Of a stretch of DNA of 64,000 nt, positions 48,021 to 56,864 are shown piece by piece. This stretch comes from Pseudomonas salomonii (GTDB lineage Bacteria > Pseudomonadota > Gammaproteobacteria > Pseudomonadales > Pseudomonadaceae). The stretch's first letter is position 1; every line of letters begins with the position of its first letter. The notes under the pieces were generated by a model. The model saw only the letters and a list, made by a program, of their open reading frames with translations, made no database searches and was not told the DNA's origin. The position numbers were made by a program, and so were the translations under genes. The stretch is taken from positions 248,001 through 312,000 of the forward strand of contig NZ_FNOX01000004.1 in assembly GCF_900107155.1 (NCBI RefSeq), written 5' to 3'.

Positions 48021-49082
48021 TTGCGCGTATTGGTAGTCAAGACCTCATCCCTGGGCGATGTGATCCACGCCTTGCCGGCACTGACCGACGCGGCGCGGGC
48101 GATCCCTGGCATCCGCTTTGACTGGGTGGTGGAAGAAGGCTTTGCCGAGATTCCCACCTGGCACCCGGCCGTGGACAAAGTGATCCCGGTGGCGATTCGC
48201 CGCTGGCGCAAGAACATCTGGCAAACCATCAAGAGCGGTGAATGGCGGCGCTTCAAACAGAGCGTGCAGTCGACCAAATACGATTTGGTGATCGATGCCC
48301 AAGGGCTGCTCAAAAGCGCCTGGTTGACGCGTTATGTACGCGCGCCGGTGGCCGGCTTTGATAAAAATTCTGCCCGTGAGCCGCTGGCTGCGCGTTTCTA
48401 CTCGTGCCGGCTGGCCGTGGCCCGTGGGCAGCATGCGGTAGAGCGTTTGCGCCAGCTGTTCGCCGTGGCGTTGGGTTATGACTTGCCCAAAGGCCTGGGC
48501 GATTACGGCCTCAGCGTCGACAAGCTGCTCGGCCTGCCGCCGAAAAACCCCTTTGTATTGCTGCTGCACGGCACCACCTGGGACACCAAGCACTGGCCCG
48601 AAGCATACTGGCGTGAGCTGGCCGAACGCATGGGCCGCCTGGGGGTGGACGTGAAGTTGCCGTGGGGCAATGCCGCCGAAAAGGCCCGCGCCGAGCGTTT
48701 GGCCCAAGGCCTGCAAAACGCCGAAGTGCTGCCCAAACTTAACCTGGCCGGCGTCGCCCGTGTGCTCGCCGGTGCCCGCGCCTGTGTGGCGGTGGACACG
48801 GGCCTGGGCCATTTGGCCGCTGCGCTGGACGTGCCGACCATCTCCCTGTTCGGCCCCACCAACCCGGGCCTCACCGGCGCCTACGGCAAGGGCCAGATTC
48901 ACCTGGCCAGCGACTTCCCGTGCGCGCCGTGCCTGCAAAAAACCTGTACCTATCAACCGACGGCCGACGACCTGCGTCGGTTCGACATCAAGCGCGAGTC
49001 GCCCCTGTGCTTCACGCGCTTGAACCCTGAGCGTGTGGCAAGCCGACTGAGCACGTTGTTATTGGCTGAGGAGCTGCACTGA
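48021..49082 (+). CDS. waaC: ADP-heptose:LPS heptosyltransferase I
   Basis: With TTG at 48021 the product has 353 residues and begins MRVLVVKTSSLGDVIHALPA, the WaaC start. The C-terminal motif AVDTGLGHLAAALDVPTISLFGPT is typical. It transfers the first heptose to Kdo. A longer frame to 47973 overlaps waaF and lacks family support. The stop overlaps the waaG ATG (TGATG). Confidence 0.94.
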   Translation: MRVLVVKTSSLGDVIHALPALTDAARAIPGIRFDWVVEEGFAEIPTWHPAVDKVIPVAIRRWRKNIWQTIKSGEWRRFKQSVQSTKYDLVIDAQGLLKSAWLTRYVRAPVAGFDKNSAREPLAARFYSCRLAVARGQHAVERLRQLFAVALGYDLPKGLGDYGLSVDKLLGLPPKNPFVLLLHGTTWDTKHWPEAYWRELAERMGRLGVDVKLPWGNAAEKARAERLAQGLQNAEVLPKLNLAGVARVLAGARACVAVDTGLGHLAAALDVPTISLFGPTNPGLTGAYGKGQIHLASDFPCAPCLQKTCTYQPTADDLRRFDIKRESPLCFTRLNPERVASRLSTLLLAEELH

Positions 49083-50206
49083 TGCAACTGGCTTTTGTTT
49101 TGTACAAATATTTCCCCTTCGGTGGCCTGCAGCGCGACTTCATGCGCATCGCCCTGGAGTGCCAGCAACGCGGCCATAAGATTCGGGTCTACACGCTGAT
49201 CTGGGAAGGCGACATTCCCCCCGGTTTCGAAGTGCTGGTGGCGCCGGTCAAGGCGTTCTTCAACCATCGGCGCAACGAGAAGCTGTTGGCCTGGATGGAA
49301 GCCGACCTGGCCAAGCGCCCGGTGGACCGTTTGATCGGCTTCAACAAAATGCCCGGCCTGGACGTGTACTACGCCGCCGACGGCTGCTTTGAAGACAAGG
49401 CGCAAAACCTGCGCCACTCGCTGTACAAAAGCTTTGGCCGTTACAAGCACTTTGCCGAGTACGAACGTGCGGTGTTCGCCAAAGACGCCAGGACCGAAGT
49501 GTTGATGATCTCCGAAGTGCAGCAACCGCTGTTCATCAAGCATTACGACACGCCGCTGGAGCGCTTCCACCTGCTGCCGCCGGGCATTGCCCAGGACCGC
49601 CGCGCGCCGCCGAATGCGGCTGAAATTCGCGAAGGTTTCCGCAAGGAATTCAACCTGCGTGACGACGAGTTGCTGCTGGTGCAAATCGGTTCCGGCTTCA
49701 AGACCAAGGGCGTCGACCGCAGCCTCAAGGCCGTGGCCGCTTTGCCTGCCGAACTTAAAAAACGCACGCGCCTGTTTGTAATCGGCCAGGACGACCCCAA
49801 AGTATTCCACTTGCAGAGCGCCACCTTGGGGCTGGGCGATAACGTGCAGTTCCTCAAGGGCCGCAGCGATATCCCGCGTTTCCTGCTGGGCGCCGACCTG
49901 TTGATTCACCCGGCGTACAACGAAAATACCGGTACCGTGTTGCTCGAAGCCCTGGTGGCCGGGTTGCCGGTGCTGGTCTCGGCGGTGTGTGGTTATGCCC
50001 ACTACATTGCCGAAGCCGACAGCGGGCTGGTGCTGGATGAGCCGTTTGAACAAGCGCAGCTCAACCAGTACCTCACGCATATGCTCACCGACACTGCACA
50101 GCGCGCGGCCTGGGGCCGCAATGGGTTGGCCTTCGCCGAGACGGCCGACCTCTACAGCATGCCGCAGCACGCGGCAGATGTGATTCTGGCGGAGCCGAAA
50201 CGATGA
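49082..50206 (+). CDS. waaG: LPS core glycosyltransferase WaaG
   Basis: The 374-residue GT4 enzyme begins with LAFVLYKYFPFGGLQRDFMR, the acceptor-side glycine loop, and has the E-x7-E nucleotide-sugar motif in NENTGTVLLEALVAGLPVLV. It adds the first hexose (galactosamine in P. aeruginosa) to heptose II. It is coupled to waaC and waaP by overlaps of one and four bases. Confidence 0.94.
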   Translation: MQLAFVLYKYFPFGGLQRDFMRIALECQQRGHKIRVYTLIWEGDIPPGFEVLVAPVKAFFNHRRNEKLLAWMEADLAKRPVDRLIGFNKMPGLDVYYAADGCFEDKAQNLRHSLYKSFGRYKHFAEYERAVFAKDARTEVLMISEVQQPLFIKHYDTPLERFHLLPPGIAQDRRAPPNAAEIREGFRKEFNLRDDELLLVQIGSGFKTKGVDRSLKAVAALPAELKKRTRLFVIGQDDPKVFHLQSATLGLGDNVQFLKGRSDIPRFLLGADLLIHPAYNENTGTVLLEALVAGLPVLVSAVCGYAHYIAEADSGLVLDEPFEQAQLNQYLTHMLTDTAQRAAWGRNGLAFAETADLYSMPQHAADVILAEPKR

Positions 50207-51009
50207 AGTTGATTCTTGCCGAACCGTTCAAGACGTTATGGGCCGGGCGTGATGCCTTTGCCGAAGTCGAGAAACTGCAAGGCCAGGTATTTCGTGAACT
50301 GGCGGCGCGTCGCACCTTGCGTACCGAGGTGGAGGGCCGCCCGTATTTCGTGAAAATTCACCGGGGCATCGGTTGGGGCGAGATCTTCAAGAACCTGATC
50401 ACCGCCAAGTTGCCGGTGCTGGGTGCCGGCCTGGAATGGTCGGCCATCCACCGCCTGCAGGAACTGGGCGTGCCGACCATGACCGGCGTGGCCTTCGGTG
50501 AAAAAGGCAGCAACCCGGCGGACCAGCACTCGTTCATCATCACCGAAGAACTGGCGCCGACCATCAGCCTGGAAGACCTGACCGTCAACTGGGCGGCCGA
50601 GCCGCCGGCACCGGCATTGCGCCATGCGCTCACCGCTGAACTGGCACGCATGGTCGGCGACATGCACCGTGGCGGTGTCAATCACCGCGACTGCTACCTG
50701 TGCCACTTCCTGCTGGATACGTCCCGGCCGATCGATGCGCGTAATATCAAGCTTTCAGTGATCGACCTGCACCGTGCCCAATTGCGCGCCCATCTGCCGC
50801 TGCGCTGGCGCGACAAGGACTTGTCCGCGCTGTACTACTCGGCGCTGGACATCGGCCTGACTCAGCGCGACAAGTTGCGCTTCCTCAAAGGCTACTTCCG
50901 CCAGCCGCTGCGCCAGATCCTGGCCGAGCAGTCGGCGTCCCTGAGCCTGTTGCAGCGCAAGGCCGACAAGCTGTATGCGCGCAAGCAACGCCTGGGGGAT
51001 GCGATCTGA
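50203..51009 (+). CDS. waaP: LPS core heptose I kinase WaaP
   Basis: The 268-residue kinase-fold protein has YFVKIHRGIGWGEIFKNL (ATP-side Lys), GVNHRDCYLCHFLLD with the catalytic Asp, and SVIDLHRAQLR with the metal-binding Asp. WaaP phosphorylates heptose I, which in P. aeruginosa is essential for viability and drug resistance. The ATG overlaps the waaG stop, and the stop overlaps the next ATG. Confidence 0.94.
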   Translation: MKLILAEPFKTLWAGRDAFAEVEKLQGQVFRELAARRTLRTEVEGRPYFVKIHRGIGWGEIFKNLITAKLPVLGAGLEWSAIHRLQELGVPTMTGVAFGEKGSNPADQHSFIITEELAPTISLEDLTVNWAAEPPAPALRHALTAELARMVGDMHRGGVNHRDCYLCHFLLDTSRPIDARNIKLSVIDLHRAQLRAHLPLRWRDKDLSALYYSALDIGLTQRDKLRFLKGYFRQPLRQILAEQSASLSLLQRKADKLYARKQRLGDAI

Positions 51010-51743
51010 TGGCGGGTTGGAACCTGGAACCTGCTTACGCCGCCCTGGCGGATGACTTTGGCAGCCTGGAGGCAGTGTTTGCCTTGCAGGGTGAGCGACT
51101 GACGCGCGACCCCTTGTCGGAAGTGATTCGGGTGGAGCGTGGCGGGGTCAATTACTACGTCAAACGCTACGTCGGTGCCGGCAAGGGCCTGCGCCGGTAC
51201 CTGGGCAAACCTCGGGTGAAGTCCGAATGGCAGAACCTCAAGCGCTTCGCCAAGTGGGGGATTCCCACCGCCGACGTGGTGGCCTGGGGCCTTGAGCGCA
51301 AGGGGCTGGCTTATGCGCGCGGGGCGATGATCACCCGCGAGTTGCCCAAGACCGAAGACCTGTCGGTGCTGGCCGATCGTAACGATCCGTGCTTGAAAGA
51401 CCCCACGTGGGTCAACGTGATCAGCCGTCAACTGGCCGAATATACGCGCACAATGCACGAGCACCGTTTTACCCATAACGACTTGAAGTGGCGCAACCTG
51501 CTGGTTGACGATAACCGCACCCTGTACCTGATCGATTGCCCCAACGGCGATTTCTGGCGCGGTTTCTGGCTCAAGTACCGTATTACCAAGGACCTGGCCT
51601 GCCTGGATAAAGTCGCCAAGTATCACTTGTCGGCCACCCAGCGCCTGCGCTTCTACCTGCAATACCGCCAACGCACGCACCTGACGGCTTCGGACAAACA
51701 GCGAATCCGCCACGTGGTGAAGTTTTTCGAGGGGCGCGAATGA
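51009..51743 (+). CDS. wapP: LPS core kinase-family protein WapP
   Basis: The 244-residue protein of the InaA/Kdo-kinase family keeps all kinase landmarks: VNYYVKRYVGAGKGLRRYLG, FTHNDLKWRNLLVD with the catalytic Asp and Asn, and LYLIDCPNG with the metal-binding Asp. By position it is the PA5008 (WapP) counterpart, thought to phosphorylate a core heptose. It overlaps neighbours by one and four bases. Confidence 0.88.
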   Translation: MAGWNLEPAYAALADDFGSLEAVFALQGERLTRDPLSEVIRVERGGVNYYVKRYVGAGKGLRRYLGKPRVKSEWQNLKRFAKWGIPTADVVAWGLERKGLAYARGAMITRELPKTEDLSVLADRNDPCLKDPTWVNVISRQLAEYTRTMHEHRFTHNDLKWRNLLVDDNRTLYLIDCPNGDFWRGFWLKYRITKDLACLDKVAKYHLSATQRLRFYLQYRQRTHLTASDKQRIRHVVKFFEGRE

Positions 51744-52492
51744 CTGATTTTCTGGCGGCCGATGATCGCGCATTGCTTGCGCGCCACGGCCTGGCTGACT
51801 TCGATGCGCTGTGGGCCAGGCAACTGGACGCGGTGGATGAACCCAATACCAGCGACGGCGGCTGGAGCAGCGTGTTTCGCCTGGAGCTTGAAGGCCAGGG
51901 TTACTACCTCAAGCGCCAGAGCAACTACCTGACGCGCACGCTCAGCAAGCCGTTCGGCGAGCCGACCTTTGCCCGCGAGTTTCGTAATATCAGCCGCTAC
52001 CGGCAGCTGGGTATTCCGGCGTTGCAGGCAGCGTTTTTCGGTGAGCGCAAGGTTGAAGGCGAGCGCCGCGCGATGCTGCTGACCCGCGCCCTGGACGGCT
52101 GGAATGACCTGGACTCATTGCTCGAGCAATGGCCGCAACTGAGCGACGCCCAGCACCGTGCGATTCTGCTGGCCTGCGGTCAGCTGGCGCGCCACCTGCA
52201 CAGCGTCGGGCAAGTGCATGGCTGTTTTTACCCCAAGCATATTTTCCTGCAACCGCTCGGAGACGGTTATGCCGCGCAGTTGATCGACCTGGAGAAAACC
52301 CGCCCGCTGCTGTTCGGCCGGCGTGATCGGGTCAAGGACCTGGAGCCGTTGCTGCGCCGTGCGCCGCAGTGGTCGGATGCGCAAGTGCGGCAACTGCTGG
52401 CGGCGTATCTGGACCAGCCTGAAGACAGCGCGCTGGTGGGCGCCTGGTTCGAGCGCCTGACGGCCCGGCGCAGCCACAAGGAGAAGCGCTGA
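51740..52492 (+). CDS. wapQ: Kinase-fold LPS core protein WapQ, lacking the catalytic Asp
   Basis: The 250-residue protein has the same fold as WapP (YYLKRQSNYLTRTLSKPFGE, and a final LIDLEKTR). However, the catalytic loop reads QVHGCFYPKHIF: a Cys stands where kinases have the catalytic Asp, and a His where they have the metal-binding Asn. By position it matches PA5007 (WapQ). It may be a pseudokinase or use another base; the reading frame is intact. Confidence 0.85.
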   Translation: MTDFLAADDRALLARHGLADFDALWARQLDAVDEPNTSDGGWSSVFRLELEGQGYYLKRQSNYLTRTLSKPFGEPTFAREFRNISRYRQLGIPALQAAFFGERKVEGERRAMLLTRALDGWNDLDSLLEQWPQLSDAQHRAILLACGQLARHLHSVGQVHGCFYPKHIFLQPLGDGYAAQLIDLEKTRPLLFGRRDRVKDLEPLLRRAPQWSDAQVRQLLAAYLDQPEDSALVGAWFERLTARRSHKEKR

Positions 52493-53934
52493 TGCGCTTG
52501 TCCGAACTGAAAAAAGCCGGCCGCACGCCCGAGCTGCCGCTGACCCTCGAGCTGGCCGACGCCGCAGGCACAGGCCAGCTGCAACTGCTCAACCTGCTGC
52601 GCGTGTTGCCGGGCGAACGCTACGTGGGCGCCGCCGTCTGGCGCGGCCGCCCGGTGTTGGCCAAGTTGCTGGTAGGCAGCAAGGCCGCGCGGCATTTTCA
52701 GCGTGAACTCAGCGGCGTTCGCCTGCTGGCCGAGCAAGGCCTGACCACGCCACAATTGCTGGCCGATGGCTTACAGGAAGGCGAGGGCGGCTGGCTGCTG
52801 TTTGAATTTATCGAAGGTGCCGAAAGCCTCGCCGATGCCTGGCAGGCGGTCGAGGGGTTGCCGCCACTGGCGGACGAGCAAACCGCCGTACTCGCCGAGG
52901 CGTTGGGCGCGATTGCGCAGATGCACGCCAAAGGCCTGTGGCAAGAAGACCTGCACCTGGACAACCTGCTGCGCCAGGACGGCAAGCTGTACCTGATCGA
53001 TGGCGCCGGGATTCGTGTTGAGGAGGCGGGCAAGCCGCTGTCGTGCAACCGGGTGCTGGAAAACCTTGGCGTGTTCTTCGCCCAGTTGCCGAAAAACCTC
53101 GAACCGTTTACCGAAGAATTGCTGGTGTACTACCTGCTGAGCAACGGCGAACACGCCTTGCCGCTGCAGGCCCTGGAAAAACAGGTGCGCAAGGTCAGCG
53201 CCTGGCGCTTGAAAGACTTTCTGAACAAGGTTGGCCGTGAATGCACGCTGTTCAGCGTGGTGCGTGGCGCCTTTGCCTTGCGTGCGATTCGTCGCGAGGA
53301 AGAGGCGGCGATGCTGCCGGTGCTGGAACAGGCCGACGCGTTGCTCGACCAAGGCCATGTGTACAAAACCGGTGGCGCGGCCACGGTTGCCAAGGTCGAA
53401 GCGGGCGGGCGGCCGCTGGTGATCAAGCGCTACAACATCAAGGGTTTTGCCCATTGGCTCAAGCGCTTCTGGCGCCCCAGCCGGGCCTGGCATTCGTGGC
53501 GCGAGGGCAACCGCCTGGCGTTCCTTGGCATCGCCACGCCCAAGCCGCTGGCGGTGTTGGAAAAACGCTTTTTGTGGCTGCGCAGCCGGGCTTACCTGGT
53601 GACGGAATACTTGCCGGGGCCGGACATCATCGAGCGCTTCGCGCCCTATGTTGAGAAAGGCGATGCGCCCGAAAATGAACTGCTGGCCCTGGACCATTTG
53701 TTCGTCGAGCTGATCCGCGAGCGCATCAGCCATGGTGATTTCAAGGGCCATAACCTGTTCTGGGCCGAGGATCGCTGGGCGTTGATCGACCTGGACGCCA
53801 TGTGTCAGCACAGCTCGGTCGCCAGCTTCGCGCCGGCGTTCGCCAAGGACCGCGCGCGGTTTATGCGTAACTGGCCTGAGAGCAGCGCGTTGTACCAGCT
53901 GATCGATGCACGTTTGCCCAAACAGGTGCAATGA
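52492..53934 (+). CDS. Double kinase-fold protein of the LPS core locus
   Basis: The 480-residue protein contains two kinase-like units. The first (about 20-230) has PVLAKLLVG, LWQEDLHLDNLL and LYLIDGAGI. The second (about 270-480) has PLVIKRYNIKG, ISHGDFKGHNLFW and ALIDLDAM. It corresponds by position to PA5006, of unknown role, presumably in core phosphorylation or its regulation. It overlaps wapQ by one base and is the last gene of the waaF operon; a repeat starts at its stop codon. Confidence 0.86.
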   Translation: MRLSELKKAGRTPELPLTLELADAAGTGQLQLLNLLRVLPGERYVGAAVWRGRPVLAKLLVGSKAARHFQRELSGVRLLAEQGLTTPQLLADGLQEGEGGWLLFEFIEGAESLADAWQAVEGLPPLADEQTAVLAEALGAIAQMHAKGLWQEDLHLDNLLRQDGKLYLIDGAGIRVEEAGKPLSCNRVLENLGVFFAQLPKNLEPFTEELLVYYLLSNGEHALPLQALEKQVRKVSAWRLKDFLNKVGRECTLFSVVRGAFALRAIRREEEAAMLPVLEQADALLDQGHVYKTGGAATVAKVEAGGRPLVIKRYNIKGFAHWLKRFWRPSRAWHSWREGNRLAFLGIATPKPLAVLEKRFLWLRSRAYLVTEYLPGPDIIERFAPYVEKGDAPENELLALDHLFVELIRERISHGDFKGHNLFWAEDRWALIDLDAMCQHSSVASFAPAFAKDRARFMRNWPESSALYQLIDARLPKQVQ

Positions 53935-54055
53935 TCATTCCCACGCTCTGCGTGGGAATGCCGCCCCGGACGCTCTGCGTCCCGCTCCTCAAGCCACGTG
54001 CAAGGTGACGCGGAGCGTCACGGGATGCATCCCCACGCGGAGCGTGGGAACGATC
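53933..54055. repeat. Full copy of the GATCGTTCCCACGC repeat
   Basis: The left arm is slightly diverged (GATCATTCCCACGC) and the right arm is intact. Inner palindromes GGACGCTCTGCGTCC and GTGACGCGGAGCGTCAC are present. The copy fills the gap between the LPS operon and the convergent TonB receptor gene, touching both stop codons. Confidence 0.9.
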
Positions 54056-54056
54056 A

Positions 54057-56156
54057 TCAGAACTGATATTCAGCCCCGGCCCCGGCATACCAGGACCTTC
54101 CAGGCGCCGCTTCGTAGTAGCGGAAGTTGCCGTCCCCCACAATCACCGAACCCACATACTGGCGATCCAGCAAGTTATCCAGGCGCACCGTCTGGTGAAA
54201 GGTCCAGTGCTCCACCTTCTGCTCAAAGCGCGCCCGCCAGTTGAACACGCTGTAGCCCGGCGCGGCGCGTTGCTGGTTGGTGTCTTCGACGTAGACCTTG
54301 CTGCGGTACAGGCCTTCGAGGGCGGTGCTGACCCAGTCGCGGGGTTTCCAGTTCAGCTCGGCGAAGAGGGTGGTTTGCGGCACGCCGGGCAAGTAGTTGC
54401 CCTTGTCGATAGCCTTCCCGCTGTTGGTAAAGTCGCTGTTGTAGGTCGCTTGCAGGCGGGTGTAGGCGAGGGTGGTGCTCCACTGTTCGCCGAGTTGGCT
54501 TTCCAGGCCCAGCTCGAAGCCTCGGCGCAGGGTTTTACCGGCGTTCTGGTAGGTGGTGCGACCGCCGCTGGATTGCTGCACGACCAACTCGTCGTCAGTC
54601 ATGATCTGGAATAGCGCAGCGTTGAGGCGCGTGTCCTGGCCAAGCTTGGCTTTCAGGCCGACTTCATACTGTTTGCTGACCGACGGCTTGAGCGCAAAGT
54701 TAAAGCCATTGGCGCTACTCGAATACGCCGACTCCGCCTGGGTCGGGGTTTCGAAGCCTTTGCCCGCGCTCACATAGCCATGCAGGTCCGGCGTAAAGGC
54801 GTACATCACGCTGACCGAAGGCGTGTTCTTCTGGTAGGTCTTGCTGCCGCTGTCATTACCGTCGCTGGTGAAGTGGTCGTCCACGTCCATCTTCATACTG
54901 CTGTGGCGCAGGCCGGCTTGCAGGGTCCAGTCGCCCAGCAGCCAGTTGGCCTGCACGAACGGGTCGAGGCTGGTGGCGGTGTCGATCTCGTCACGGCCCA
55001 GGGCGCCTTTGACGCCGTGCACGCCATCCAGGGTGTTGGAATAGCCTTGGCGGTCATCCTGGCTGCGGTCGTAATCGAGGCCGGTGATCAGGGTCAACTC
55101 GCCGGGGGCGCTGGTGATGGGTTGCAGCCAGTGGACGGAGCCACCGTAGAACTGGCGGTCGAACGCGACCACGCCGCCGCGAGCGTTTGCCGGGTTGGGC
55201 GCGCCACTGGCGAACTTGTCCGGAATCGACAGGTACTGAATCACACTCCTGCGCCCGGTATACGCGTTTACCTGCAACGTCGCATCACCGATATAACGTT
55301 CGTAATTCATGCCCAATTGCTGATGATCGATGCTTTTTCGCGTGTTGTACTGCAACGCAGCCGGCGCGACCGAGCGCGGGTCGGCTTTGTAGGCTTCCCA
55401 GGTTTGCCCCAGCGGATCCTGCGTGCCGTTCTGTTCCAGGCTGCTATAGATCAGCGCCAACTTGCTGTCGTCATCCGGCTGCACGTTGAGCTTGGCAAAG
55501 GTCTGGTCGCGTCGTGCGCTGCTGTGGTCGCGATAGCCATCGGTGTCCATGCGCGAAGCGTCGAGCACAAAACCTGCACCGTTCGCCGCGCCTTCGGCGG
55601 TAAGGTGGTTTTTGCTCAGGCCGTCGCTGCCCACCAGGGTTTCGGCGCCGATGCGTGGCGGGCCTTCGCCGTCGCGGGAAAACATCTGGATCACGCCGCC
55701 GGCGTTGCTGCCATACAAGGTGGCGGCCGGGCCGCGCAGCACTTCAATGCGCTCGGCGGTGTCGAGGTTGAAGGTGGCCGCCTGGCCCTGGCCGTCCGGA
55801 GTGCTGGCCGGGATGCCGTCGGCGATCAACTTGATGCCGCGCACGCCAAACGCCGAGCGCGCGCCGAAGCCACGGGAGGAAATCTGCAGGTCCTGGGCGT
55901 AGTTCTGGCGGTTTTGCACCACCAGGCCCGGCACGCGGGACAAGGCCTCGGAGGCGTTGATGCCGAGCTGGCCGTCGCTGATCTGCTCATGGCTGATGCT
56001 GTCGACCGAGTACGGCAGGCCGAACGTCGGGCTGGCGCTGCGTGAGCCGGTAACGACGCTGGGGTCGAGGACCAGGGCGGTGTCTTCAGCCACGGCGGTG
56101 TCGCACACGGCGAACAGGCCGGGCAGCAGAAGGGTAAAGCGGGCGAGGGTTTTCAT
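54057..56156 (-). CDS. TonB-dependent outer-membrane receptor, substrate unknown
   Basis: The 699-residue protein has a signal peptide (cleaved near TAVAEDT) and a plug domain with GINASEALSRVPGLVVQNRQ and IEVLRGPAATLYGSNAGGVI. A beta-barrel follows, ending in aromatic Phe (GAGAEYQF). There is no N-terminal signalling extension, so it is a plain transducer. No Fur box was seen upstream; a TAACCA-GT-TGGTTA palindrome at 56214 is present instead. It lies opposite to, and inside, the LPS core locus. The substrate (siderophore, metal or other) cannot be read. Confidence 0.93.
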   Translation of the reverse strand: MKTLARFTLLLPGLFAVCDTAVAEDTALVLDPSVVTGSRSASPTFGLPYSVDSISHEQISDGQLGINASEALSRVPGLVVQNRQNYAQDLQISSRGFGARSAFGVRGIKLIADGIPASTPDGQGQAATFNLDTAERIEVLRGPAATLYGSNAGGVIQMFSRDGEGPPRIGAETLVGSDGLSKNHLTAEGAANGAGFVLDASRMDTDGYRDHSSARRDQTFAKLNVQPDDDSKLALIYSSLEQNGTQDPLGQTWEAYKADPRSVAPAALQYNTRKSIDHQQLGMNYERYIGDATLQVNAYTGRRSVIQYLSIPDKFASGAPNPANARGGVVAFDRQFYGGSVHWLQPITSAPGELTLITGLDYDRSQDDRQGYSNTLDGVHGVKGALGRDEIDTATSLDPFVQANWLLGDWTLQAGLRHSSMKMDVDDHFTSDGNDSGSKTYQKNTPSVSVMYAFTPDLHGYVSAGKGFETPTQAESAYSSSANGFNFALKPSVSKQYEVGLKAKLGQDTRLNAALFQIMTDDELVVQQSSGGRTTYQNAGKTLRRGFELGLESQLGEQWSTTLAYTRLQATYNSDFTNSGKAIDKGNYLPGVPQTTLFAELNWKPRDWVSTALEGLYRSKVYVEDTNQQRAAPGYSVFNWRARFEQKVEHWTFHQTVRLDNLLDRQYVGSVIVGDGNFRYYEAAPGRSWYAGAGAEYQF

Positions 56157-56213
56157 CAGTCAGCCGGAATCTGTGGCGCTTAACGCTGTAAACGCGCAAA
56201 AGAGGCGAGAGTT

Positions 56214-56227
56214 TAACCAGTTGGTTA
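56214..56227. promoter_or_regulatory. Palindrome upstream of the TonB receptor gene
   Basis: TAACCA-GT-TGGTTA is a perfect 6-base inverted repeat with a 2-base centre, 58 bases before the receptor ATG. Its shape fits a TetR-family operator; no TetR gene is in the window. Confidence 0.55.
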
Positions 56228-56331
56228 GTGCTGTTGCTCGGGATATTTCCCACGAAACATTGGGACATTGTGATCTGGGGGCTCACAGATCCCGATGCTA
56301 GCGTGGCTGACGACTATTCGAGGGGTTGGCG

Positions 56332-56667
56332 ATGGGCACAAAACTGGCGGCTGCACTGGGGGCGTTTTCATTGGCGTTAAGTGGGTGCGGAACCGTTAAC
56401 ACGGTTTTTCGCGATGATCTGTCAGCGACCCGCGAGTTGCGCAAGCAAAAAACCTACTGCGAGTCCATTCCCCGTGCCTATAGCGGCCTGGCATTCAACT
56501 TTTGCCTGCTCAACGCGCCCCCGGACATCACGGGCGTACTGGTGCCGGTGATACTGGTGGATATGACCGCCTCGGGTATTGTTGATACCGTGGTGCTGCC
56601 CTATACGATCTACCAGCAGGGCACGCTGGGCAATATGGGCATTTACTGGCGCCCCGGTCGCTCGTAG
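56332..56667 (+). CDS. YceK/YidQ-family lipoprotein
   Basis: The 111-residue product starts with a lipoprotein signal (LALSGC, lipid-anchored Cys19) and continues with CGTVNTVFRDD and a family-typical GIVDTVVLPYTIYQQ. Role unknown; it should sit in the outer membrane. The ATG at 56332 is chosen over a TTG two codons upstream. It lies between the TonB receptor and the second LPS operon. Confidence 0.82.
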   Translation: MGTKLAAALGAFSLALSGCGTVNTVFRDDLSATRELRKQKTYCESIPRAYSGLAFNFCLLNAPPDITGVLVPVILVDMTASGIVDTVVLPYTIYQQGTLGNMGIYWRPGRS

Positions 56668-56767
56668 CCACGGGGATCATCATGCGCCGAAGCAAGGACG
56701 GCAGCACCGAGACCTACCCGTAACCCGCTTGCCGCTTGCCGCTAACAGCTTCCTGCTGCTTTTAAGT

Positions 56768-56810
56768 TATAATCCCGCCCTTTAGCTGTTTCTCGCTCAG
56801 GCGGGAGGCA
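56768..56810 (+). promoter_or_regulatory. Promoter and JUMPstart/ops-like leader of the second LPS operon
   Basis: A perfect -10 box TATAAT (56768-56773) has no clear -35 partner. Just past the expected start, TAGCTGTT (56783-56790) and, 9 bases later, GGCGGGAG (56800-56807) match the two halves of the JUMPstart element (TAGCTGTT ... GGCGGTAG). The second half differs at the T of the ops core. Such elements recruit the elongation factor RfaH to long polysaccharide operons. The leader also holds CCCGCC (56774), GGCGGG (56800) and CCCGCC (56829), which can form alternative stems. Confidence 0.6.
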
Positions 56811-56864
56811 CACTTTTTTCAGGCGCAACCCGCCTGCATGCAGACTAAAAGAGGCTAGACCCCA

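Noticed and set aside
56157..56331. Fur box upstream of the TonB receptor
   Set aside because: No stretch resembling the GATAATGATAATCATTATC consensus was found; only the TAACCA-GT-TGGTTA palindrome stands out.
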